A stretch of 22,757 bases of DNA from Elysia marginata (Eukaryota > Mollusca > Gastropoda > Plakobranchidae): contig BMAT01013784.1 of NCBI GenBank assembly GCA_019649035.1, positions 202,527 through 225,283 on the forward strand, given 5' to 3'. A program made the position numbers and the translations under genes. The notes under the pieces are model-generated. The model saw nothing but the letters and a program-made list of their open reading frames with translations. It had not been told where the DNA came from and made no database searches. Within the stretch, counting starts at the first letter, position 1, and the number at the start of each line of letters is the position of its first letter. Below, piece after piece: positions 19,101-22,757 of this stretch.

Positions 19101-19109
19101 CTTCTCCAT
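245..19109 (-). CDS. STIL: STIL orthologue, centriole duplication factor (14 exons visible, 5' end outside window)
   Basis: The gene encodes a scaffold that PLK4 phosphorylates and that recruits SAS-6 and CPAP to start a new centriole. The 14 joined exons give 1344 residues plus TAA, with all phases compatible and all introns GT-AG. Matches to human STIL, recalled from memory, run collinearly. They include the N-terminal domain (for example SLPLIGIW and VWASCLRYI), PRxxPxP at 299-305, a coiled coil at about 726-755, a helix at about 992-1010, the STAN domain at about 1082-1168 and the C-terminal tail RLKQMPKLL. Human STIL is about 1287 residues; this one would be longer, mainly because of the large Ser/Gln/Asn-rich exon. 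The first visible exon starts inside a codon, so the start codon and roughly 90-100 residues lie on upstream exons outside the window. The family call is very sure. Extra cassette exons whose lengths are multiples of three cannot be excluded. Confidence 0.95.
776..1036 (-). other. STIL: STAN domain (SAS-6-binding) coding segment
   Basis: These are residues about 1082-1168. They contain the two family signatures: a helix with [11 protein letters not shown], and ISPNNM followed by [12 protein letters not shown]. In human STIL, PLK4 phosphorylates serines in this block to create the SAS-6 contact. Here the Ser after NNM is replaced by Thr (residue 1155), and the SP serine at 1150 is kept. Confidence 0.9.
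2500..3070 (+). mobile_element. Degenerate LINE (non-LTR retrotransposon) reverse-transcriptase fragment
   Basis: Conceptual translation on the plus strand gives reverse-transcriptase blocks in order. They are [25 protein letters not shown], then [20 protein letters not shown], then [13 protein letters not shown], then [13 protein letters not shown], then THKWLAAK. Together they resemble the fingers and palm start of a LINE polymerase. The frame is broken: a TAA falls inside the KASG-DQIQ block and there are at least two frameshifts (near 2650 and 2840). The catalytic YADD-type block is missing because the match stops at about 3068. It is a dead fragment with no host function evident. I cannot assign a clade safely. 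Confidence 0.8.
3074..3398 (+). mobile_element. Possible DNA-transposon end and A-tailed insert interrupting the LINE
   Basis: LINE similarity stops abruptly at a TA dinucleotide followed by CAGTGGAATCCACTTCAAGT. This resembles the CAGT-starting ends of pogo/Tigger-type elements that insert at TA. No matching inverted end was found nearby. The right part ends with AATAAA (3378-3383) and an A-run (3389-3398), which looks like the 3' tail of a retroposed sequence. It could be one element or two juxtaposed remnants. Confidence 0.35.
3542..3814 (-). mobile_element. tRNA-derived SINE with 13-bp target-site duplication
   Basis: On the minus strand the unit starts at 3801 with GGGGGCCTAGATAGCTCAG, a tRNA-like head. 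The A box lies at 3778-3790 (TAGCTCAGTTGGT) and the B-box core at 3739-3747 (GGGTTCGAA). A GC-rich body of about 247 bp follows and ends near 3555 in a short (CAAT)-type repeat. The unit is bounded by perfect copies of aaatgcttttaga at 3542-3554 and 3802-3814, the signature of LINE-machinery retroposition. It is in the sense orientation of STIL and lies about 80 bp inside the intron from exon 13. Degenerate arms show it is not a working tRNA. Confidence 0.88.
3778..3790 (-). promoter_or_regulatory. RNA polymerase III A box of the SINE
   Basis: TAGCTCAGTTGGT fits the tRNA A-box consensus TRGCNNAGYNGG, and it sits at the expected place in the tRNA-like head. With the B-box core at 3739-3747 it would form an internal pol III promoter. 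Whether it is still active is unknown. Confidence 0.7.
3894..3997 (-). CDS. STIL: STIL exon 13
   Basis: The acceptor is CATCAATTTCAG before 3997, and the exon starts in phase 0. The donor is CG|GTTTGT at 3893, a weak but GT donor, leaving phase 2 and fitting exon 14. It encodes about residues 1005-1039, beginning [14 protein letters not shown]. With the end of exon 12 it forms a helix, YYNQLMNNIQMFL, that aligns with human IYQDLLGQVNHLL (from memory). The remainder is polar linker. Confidence 0.9.
5351..5385. repeat. Inverted-repeat motif AGCACCT...AGGTGCT
   Basis: The 7-bp arms at 5351-5357 and 5379-5385 are perfect reverse complements around a 21-bp loop, followed by TTACAAA and preceded by TATATAG. 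The layout resembles the widespread dispersed motif TATAGCGC...GCGCTTTACA seen in many animal genomes (from memory). It is probably a degenerate repeat copy. Confidence 0.5.
5445..5503. repeat. 11-bp perfect inverted repeat
   Basis: CAGAAATATGT at 5445-5455 and its exact reverse complement ACATATTTCTG at 5493-5503 are separated by 37 bases. They lie just downstream of the 5351-5385 motif. They may be the arms of a small fold-back element or chance in AT-rich DNA. Confidence 0.4.
5727..5792 (-). CDS. STIL: STIL exon 12 (66 nt)
   Basis: The acceptor is TTTTCTGTTTAG before 5792 and the donor ATG|GTAAAG. The exon is exactly 22 codons, phase 0 at both ends, so skipping it would keep the frame. 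It encodes residues 983-1004: an acidic start ([11 protein letters not shown]) and then [10 protein letters not shown], the first half of a helix conserved in human STIL. The other two frames carry stops. Confidence 0.9.
5793..7894 (-). other. STIL: STIL intron 11 (2.1 kb), TCTAGATC-rich
   Basis: No gene, RNA or clear mobile element is seen. The stretch from about 7060 to 7370 is unusually dense in overlapping AGATCTAG, CTAGATCT and GATCTAAATCTAG words, a low-complexity texture of this genome. The rest is AT-rich. Confidence 0.7.
7895..7955 (-). CDS. STIL: STIL exon 11 (61 nt)
   Basis: The acceptor is CAAATTTCCCAG before 7955 and the donor CAG|GTATTG. The first base completes a Gly codon from exon 10 (GG|A), and the exon ends in phase 0, so it bridges phase 2 to phase 0. 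Exon 10 cannot be joined directly to exon 12 without this exon. It encodes [20 protein letters not shown] (residues 963-982), a Ser/Pro-rich linker with no domain. Confidence 0.88.
7956..8631 (-). other. STIL: STIL intron 10 (676 bp)
   Basis: The donor is GTGAGT. The intron is strongly AT-rich with several A and T runs. Nothing else is recognisable. Confidence 0.75.
8632..8935 (-). CDS. STIL: STIL exon 10
   Basis: The acceptor is TCTTGCATATTTAG before 8935 and the donor ATGG|GTGAGT, close to consensus. It enters in phase 1 (G|CA, Ala) and leaves in phase 2. It encodes residues 861-962, starting [15 protein letters not shown]. The segment is mostly disordered: a basic stretch ([17 protein letters not shown]), then an acidic one ([10 protein letters not shown]), then [16 protein letters not shown] and a hydrophobic/acidic end ([17 protein letters not shown]). 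No catalytic domain is present. It corresponds to the poorly conserved linker between the coiled coil and the STAN domain of STIL. Confidence 0.9.
8936..9753 (-). other. STIL: STIL intron 9 (818 bp)
   Basis: The donor is GTATGT and the acceptor CATATTTAG. The sequence is AT-rich. No gene, RNA or repeat is recognised. Confidence 0.75.
9754..11407 (-). CDS. STIL: STIL exon 9 (1654 nt): linker and coiled coil
   Basis: This is the largest exon. The acceptor is TTAATCATCTACCAG before 11407, followed by GTG in phase 0; the donor is GAAG|GTATGT in phase 1. It encodes residues 310-860. The start ([15 protein letters not shown]) continues the CPAP-binding region of exon 8. A long Ser/Gln/Asn/Pro-rich disordered stretch follows, including a poly-Ser tract at about 10520-10575 and many potential phosphosites. 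[17 protein letters not shown] then leads into a coiled coil at about 726-755. After it come SIGVNT and [11 protein letters not shown], near human GVSIAVSTG (from memory). Overlapping open frames of 70-125 codons here are shadows of this biased sequence. Confidence 0.95.
10070..10159 (-). other. STIL: Central coiled coil (self-association, PLK4 binding) coding segment
   Basis: These are residues about 726-755. They show heptad-like Leu/Ile/Val spacing in [20 protein letters not shown] followed by LLHNQ. Human STIL has LTEQDRQLRLLQAQIQRLL at about residues 720-751 (from memory), a helix that oligomerises and binds PLK4. The preceding KWDDVPP resembles the start of the same module. Confidence 0.9.
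11408..14551 (-). other. STIL: STIL intron 8 (3.1 kb), unassigned blocks
   Basis: This is the second-longest intron fully inside the window after neither flank is counted as exon; only the truncated intron beyond 19110 is longer. The stretches at about 11540-11940 and 12230-12500 are less AT-rich than their surroundings and look like inserted material, perhaps decayed LTR or DNA transposon sequence. I find no clean terminal repeats. A 90-codon plus-strand open frame at 11668-11940 has no recognisable domain. A 9-bp inverted repeat (TGTGTAGAC and its complement) lies at 13360-13403. I recognise nothing else. Confidence 0.6.
13360..13403. repeat. 9-bp inverted repeat in intron 8
   Basis: TGTGTAGAC at 13360-13368 is exactly complementary to GTCTACACA at 13395-13403, with a 26-base spacer. 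It could fold as a hairpin. There is no evidence of function and chance is plausible. Confidence 0.35.
14552..14636 (-). CDS. STIL: STIL exon 8 (85 nt): PRxxPxP motif
   Basis: The acceptor is TTTCATACTTAAG before 14636; its first base completes TT|A (Leu). The donor is AGG|GTATGT, phase 0. It encodes [18 protein letters not shown] and then [10 protein letters not shown] (residues 282-309). EPRCVPTPH matches human FSPRPIPSPH (from memory), the proline motif bound by the TCP/G-box domain of CPAP/CENPJ. Confidence 0.93.
14564..14584 (-). other. STIL: CPAP/CENPJ-binding PRxxPxP motif
   Basis: Residues 299-305 read PRCVPTP, and His follows. The prolines and the Arg of the motif that docks on the CPAP G-box are all present. 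The context downstream ([12 protein letters not shown] in exon 9) also parallels human KIQPSVPELS. Confidence 0.85.
14637..15741 (-). other. STIL: STIL intron 7 (1.1 kb)
   Basis: The donor is GTAAGT. The sequence is AT-rich with several A8-A11 runs (for example near 14740, 14825, 15282 and 15400). No gene, RNA or mobile element is recognised. Confidence 0.75.
15742..15851 (-). CDS. STIL: STIL exon 7
   Basis: The acceptor is a strong CTTTTCTTTCTAG before 15851 and the donor TT|GTAAGT. It enters in phase 0 and leaves in phase 2. It encodes residues 245-280 and part of 281: [20 protein letters not shown] and then [16 protein letters not shown]. This acidic end of the N-terminal region parallels human CELSAESQNAETEFFSKA, just before the PRxxPxP segment. 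Confidence 0.92.
15852..16314 (-). other. STIL: STIL intron 6 (463 bp)
   Basis: The donor is GTAAGC. I see nothing beyond AT-rich intronic sequence. Confidence 0.75.
16315..16462 (-). CDS. STIL: STIL exon 6 (N-terminal domain)
   Basis: The acceptor is TATTTTTTTCCAAG before 16462; the first base completes AG|G (Arg). The donor is AAG|GTAAGC, phase 0. It encodes [20 protein letters not shown] and then [29 protein letters not shown] (residues 196-244). It aligns well with human [26 protein letters not shown]...FRFQLLTSKE (from memory), including the EFY-C core. Confidence 0.95.
16463..16911 (-). other. STIL: STIL intron 5 (449 bp)
   Basis: The donor is GTAATT. The sequence is AT-rich with nothing recognisable. 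Confidence 0.75.
16912..16998 (-). CDS. STIL: STIL exon 5 (N-terminal domain)
   Basis: The acceptor is TTTCTTTTTGTAG before 16998 and the donor ACAG|GTAATT. It is phase 2 at both ends. It encodes [20 protein letters not shown] and then IHNTHLQD (residues 167-194), plus parts of the flanking Ile and Arg codons. It matches human [30 protein letters not shown] (from memory); VWA-CLRYI-N is essentially invariant. Confidence 0.95.
16999..17304 (-). other. STIL: STIL intron 4 (306 bp)
   Basis: The donor is GTAAGT. The intron is short and AT-rich, and nothing else is seen. Confidence 0.75.
17305..17388 (-). CDS. STIL: STIL exon 4 (N-terminal domain)
   Basis: The acceptor is TTTTTTTCCCCAG before 17388 and the donor GGCAT|GTAAGT. 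It is phase 2 at both ends and 84 nt long. It encodes [20 protein letters not shown] and then CSLPLIG (residues 139-165). It is near-identical in pattern to human [27 protein letters not shown] (from memory), one of the best-conserved blocks of the family. Confidence 0.95.
17389..17839 (-). other. STIL: STIL intron 3 (451 bp)
   Basis: The donor is GTGAGT. I see nothing beyond ordinary intron sequence. Confidence 0.75.
17840..18087 (-). CDS. STIL: STIL exon 3 (N-terminal domain)
   Basis: The acceptor is AACACTTTCCTCAG before 18087 and the donor ACAGG|GTGAGT. It enters in phase 0 and leaves in phase 2. It encodes residues 56-137. [20 protein letters not shown] aligns with human [60 protein letters not shown] and QMQGTIKTG align with human [51 protein letters not shown] (from memory). 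The exon extends left of the first ATG-like codon in this frame because the true boundary is the splice acceptor, not a start. Confidence 0.95.
18088..18692 (-). other. STIL: STIL intron 2 (605 bp)
   Basis: The donor is GTAAGT. The sequence is AT-rich and no feature is recognised. Confidence 0.75.
18693..18755 (-). CDS. STIL: STIL exon 2 (63 nt)
   Basis: The acceptor is TGTATTTGTTTCAAG before 18755 and the donor AAA|GTAAGT. It is phase 0 at both ends, 21 codons. It encodes [21 protein letters not shown] (residues 35-55). This parallels human [25 protein letters not shown] (from memory); the V-D/E-Y/F..A-IK ending matches well. Confidence 0.9.
19006..19109 (-). CDS. STIL: STIL exon 1 of those visible (internal exon)
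   Basis: The acceptor is a short tract, CATTTGCAG, before 19109, and the donor GAG|GTGAGA. It starts with the last two bases of a codon (probably G|AT, Asp) and ends in phase 0. It encodes [20 protein letters not shown] and then [14 protein letters not shown] (residues 1-34). It aligns with human [20 protein letters not shown]...LPGDFLIP (from memory) at about human residues 90-135. Earlier exons must lie beyond 22757 or be hidden in the upstream intron. Confidence 0.92.
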
Positions 19110-19481
19110 CTGCAAATGTATATAATGAAAAACAAAATAAAAACGAAAATGAGCCAAGAATATTGCACCTTACCTAAAACGGGTGACATTTAGCTTAGAC
19201 TCATGTTGTTCTTGTTCTTGTGATGGATAAAGAGTAGTAGTTACACACAGAACTGGAAAACTTTTATCAGGTTAAAAAAAAACAACAAAAAGGGTAATAG
19301 GAAATATAAGGATATGGGATCCCAGCAAAAGCCACAGAAAGTCCACAAGAGAGAGGCAGAACGAAGATTGAAATAATCTCGTAGACTTCAGAAGCAAGAA
19401 GTACAACTAAAAAGAAGACTTTGGCTTTCATTTATAAGGCCAACCAGTTATAGCAATGAGCACTATGCAGCGGTAATTGAT

Positions 19482-19790
19482 AAGGTCCATGTAGTAGAAA
19501 AATGTAATACCCTCACACTTTTTAAACACACCTTTCTCTGTCTGGCACCATTCCCTCCCCCAACCCCTCCCTTAAAGACCTAGTCACATAATCACAACAC
19601 CGTAGTAAAGTTAAACGCCCGTCGAAATCATTTTTAAGGTCCATGTAGTAGAAAAATGTCATACCCTCACACTTTTTAAACACACCTTTCTCTGTCTGGC
19701 ACCATTCCCTCCCCCAACCCCTCCCTTGAAGACCTTGTCCCATAGTCACAACTCCCTAGTAAATTTTAGATTCCCGTTGAAATCATTTTA
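19482..19790. repeat. Tandem duplication, two units of 154 and 155 bp
   Basis: The units are 19482-19635 and 19636-19790, directly abutting. Both begin aaggtccatgtagtagaaa and both end with gt(c/t)gaaatcatttt. The first roughly 100 bp differ at only about two positions, while the last 50 bp differ at many positions and carry a 1-bp length change. The unit includes a C-rich tract (ccctcccccaacccctccc). It does not match any family I recognise. Confidence 0.9.
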
Positions 19791-20399
19791 GACAGGATGT
19801 ACCACTAATTCTGTATGCACAAGCAGCTACTAGCGTTACGCACAACATTAAGTGCCAACTAGCTTACGCCGCCTCAAACAGCCGTGTTACTCCTGACTAA
19901 TCTATGTAAACAAGCAACGACGACTCATACGGCTTGATCATTGAAGGCCATGGGCTTGATACAAGGGGTGGGCTTTTAATCTCAGACGGGAAAGAGTCTT
20001 CCGAGGTTAAAAAAAAACCTCTGTCATCATTTTTGCAAAGTAGCCTTAACATTCCTGAGTATGCCTAGAATCTTCTTGCCAAAATTGAAGTCTGCACGTT
20101 TTATCATTGTGGCTTCTACAGCTGAAACAAGCAAACATTCACACAGACTTTTCATTTTTATGAGGTAGATAATAAAGACTTGCCGATCTGGGGCATTTAA
20201 AATAGAAATGAGGAACCTAAAACTTGTTAGTTTTCTTTAGAAAATCAACAATCAACTTAAGTTTACACATACTCATAGCTACTTCATAAATATAGATCTA
20301 ACTTTCTAACCATAAAACCTTAAAGCACTGGACATGCGCCGTACAGAAGGCTTTAATGGAAAGGAGAACCATAAAGAGAAAGTGAGTGCATGCCTGTAT

Positions 20400-20860
20400 G
20401 AGGCACAAAAAAATAAAGATAATCATGGATAGATTACTGACAGACAAAGAAGAGGTACAAGCCTAAAAAAAATTTGACCTAGAACCCCAAAATTGAGAAG
20501 AAAAAAAAAGGGAAATCAGCTTAAATCTGAAGATTGACATGTCTGAATAATATATTCACCAGAACTAATTACTGAGACAAAGTTAGGGTCAAAACCTATA
20601 CACAATGATTTGGACTAAAAATTTTGAGAATAAAAAGAGATGGATTTAAACGATTTGCTTGCAAATTAAAGTAATCAAGATCTTGATCTGGAAGATTGAT
20701 ATCAATCTAGGAAAAAAAGAAGCAACGCAAATAGAAAGAACAAAAATAAAAATAGAGAAGACAATGGAAGGAAACTAAAAGGCAGAATAAAAGAGGAAAA
20801 TGTTTAACAGATATAATGTCTGAGGAGAAAAATAAAGGAAAAGAAGTTATGAGTTGGCCG
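20400..20860 (+). other. Purine-rich (A/G-biased) tract
   Basis: The plus strand is strongly biased to A and G, with repeated aaaaa, gaagaa and agaggaaaa words, most marked at 20700-20850. It is non-coding. It looks like low-complexity intronic sequence. Confidence 0.5.
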
Positions 20861-22757
20861 TGGGTCTATTCTTAAAATCTTTACTCAAACCAGCAAAGTT
20901 GATTGGGGGCATTTTACTTCTTCATTCAAAAATGATGGTCAAAGGTACACAATTCCTGTTTTTTTTTAGGATCTTGAATTTTTTTGGTGTTATTTCCCAT
21001 GAATCAATAACCTTGAGGGCTTTTCTTCTGCTAATAATTTTTTATTTATTTTGTAGTTATTTCCCCTTAAGGCCCATTTGGGCGCATAACTTGGAAAGAA
21101 AAAACTAGACATCGGTATCCCGCATATACTGGAATAGAACAATAATCACCGAAACCAAAACATAGAAAAGATTGAAGCATGAACCAGCAGATCATTCAAT
21201 CAATCAGCACTTTTAGCCTTTAGGTGGTCAATAAATTCAAGATTTTACTAAACAAAAACAAACCGTGTCCAATCCTCGCAAACAAGGACAGTTTGTTCAT
21301 TAACAGATTTATTTTGAATTTGCAGATTAGTGGTAACTTCACATAAAAGTAGAATTGCTTTTTTTCAATGCCATTCTTGAACTGACTATTTGTTTGATAT
21401 TGAAAGTACTCAGGAGCAAAAGCAGACCAGGCACTTTTCAAACCTCAATAAAAATGGGAAAGCAGAAAATTTTAAACAGACGAAAAAAAAAGCACCCGCA
21501 AAAACAGGAAATATCCAACTACTAAAAAAAAATCAGATAAATACCAAAAATACCTGACATTTGACACCCCTAACTTTTTTGTAATACACATGATTGCATC
21601 TGTAAAACTGTCATGTGGAACTTAATTTGAGGCTACATATGACAAAAGATAGGTTGTGTGACGTGTCACGAGTTATGTCATGTCAGGCTTTAAGGTGAAA
21701 TAAAATGTTTCAGAACTAAAACTATGTCAAATAATCTTGCTTGAAATATGTAATGGGCTGAAAGCAACATTTTGAACACAATCAATTTTTACAGAACACA
21801 ATATTGATAGCACAGAACCCATTATGTCGTGATTGATTCTGACATGAATTTCAATAAGTGGGAACTTTGTACTGATGATGCAAATTTTGAGAGTATCTAT
21901 AATACTTTAGTTTTAACACCAATAAATCCACTGCTTTCTGCTAGAGTTATTATATTAGAATTAAATGGGACCTTTTCAAAATTAACATTGAGTAAAATAG
22001 TTCTGCACCAAAAGTTGTCTTTTATGAAAAACGAACTTTTGTCACAGCGACATATACAGTATTTCTACAGATTTCAAATGCAATTAATATTATAATCAAA
22101 AGCGACAACTATTGAAAACCTAAATCTAGGTCAAATTTCAAATTGCATCAAATATCAAGTATTATAAATTTTTGAAAAGCTTATGACTTGCAGAATTCAA
22201 ATATCTAATTTTTAAAAGCAGGAGCCTCTTCCAAGGGGAGTGATAAGGTGACAAAGTTATCAACCCCTGATACGTAAAAAATTTATTTTCAACTTCATTT
22301 TGTCTAAATTAGGCTAGTATATGGTGCAAAATCATTCTTATTATATATTAAGGTTGTAGTAAGAGCCTTTTAGTCTAAAGAAGAAGGTTGGTACTTTAAA
22401 GGGTCTAATTAAATCATTACGAGCTAATTTACAGCAACAATTTTGCTCATCAATTTTTGAAATTTTGATTAAGCTGTAATTCTCTGATTTTAGGCCATTG
22501 GGGCTACCTCAGAGTTATATTTCACTATAAAATTCTGCTAAATTTTATACTTTTTGCTAATGCATTTATATTTTGTTGTTTTTTTCCACAAAAAGTAATG
22601 ATTAATTAAAAAAATATGCCTATTGCATGCCAAAAGCCTACTTCAAGTTACTTCTGATGCCATGCTGCCTCTCCCTACTTGCTTTAAAATAAAATGCCTT
22701 AACATCAAAATCAATGCTTTCTTCTTAAACTTCCAGAAACAATTTTTTAGATAAATA

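Larger units (their letters stand above)
19110..22757 (-). other. STIL: Upstream STIL intron (partial, over 3.6 kb)
   Basis: I searched both strands for a minus-strand exon ending in phase 1 that could encode the missing STIL N-terminus and found none. The content is AT-rich. A tandem duplication lies at 19482-19790, and the plus strand is purine-rich from about 20400 to 20860. No promoter, RNA gene or second coding gene is recognised. Open frames of 70-90 codons here show no domain. Confidence 0.65.

Noticed and set aside
19522..19749. Minus-strand open frame with internally repeated peptide
   Set aside because: The repetition comes from the tandem DNA duplication, and the frame has no relation to STIL.
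20854..22095. Open frames of 73-88 codons at the right end as candidate upstream STIL exons
   Set aside because: None resembles the STIL N-terminus or ends at a phase-1 donor on the minus strand.
1..22757. CRISPR arrays, prophage, operons or bacterial-type defence systems
   Set aside because: There are no regularly spaced repeats and no dense same-strand coding. The intron-exon structure shows animal nuclear DNA.

Overview
This window is animal nuclear DNA. It is visibly AT-rich, and its one gene is cut into short exons by GT-AG introns that hold decayed transposable elements. There are no operons, ribosome binding sites or dense bacterial-style coding. The protein, the scattered TCTAGATCTA-like and TAGGCCTA-like words, and the tRNA-derived SINE suggest an invertebrate, most likely a lophotrochozoan such as a gastropod mollusc. 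The taxon is an inference from general impression, not proven.

One gene occupies most of the window on the minus strand: the orthologue of STIL (SCL/TAL1-interrupting locus; the Ana2/SAS-5 family), a core centriole-duplication protein. I joined 14 exons by reading splice sites. From upstream to downstream on the minus strand they are 19109-19006, 18755-18693, 18087-17840, 17388-17305, 16998-16912, 16462-16315, 15851-15742, 14636-14552, 11407-9754, 8935-8632, 7955-7895, 5792-5727, 3997-3894 and 1163-245. Every junction keeps phase, every intron is GT-AG, and the product is 1344 codons plus a stop. The first visible exon opens inside a codon. By comparison with human STIL (from memory, about 1287 residues), roughly 90-100 N-terminal residues lie on exons beyond the right edge. 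Residue numbers in this annotation count from the first complete codon of the exon at 19109.

Region by region: 1-244 is 3' UTR. 245-1163 is the last exon, with the STAN domain and the conserved C-terminal tail. 1164-3893 is an intron carrying a broken LINE reverse-transcriptase fragment, an A-tailed unit and a tRNA-derived SINE with a perfect 13-bp target duplication. 3894-8935 holds four exons around a second conserved helix. 9754-11407 is one very large exon with a Ser/Gln/Asn-rich linker and the central coiled coil. 11408-14551 is a 3.1-kb intron with unassigned, probably repeat-derived blocks. 14552-19109 holds eight short exons for the folded N-terminal domain and the PRxxPxP motif. 19110-22757 is the start of a long upstream intron with a tandem 154/155-bp duplication and no recognisable exon.

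The visible protein parts match known STIL functions: the N-terminal domain, a CPAP/CENPJ-binding PRxxPxP motif, the coiled coil used for self-association and PLK4 binding, and the STAN domain that contacts SAS-6. I see no second protein-coding gene, no functional RNA gene and no evidence of a novel multi-gene system.
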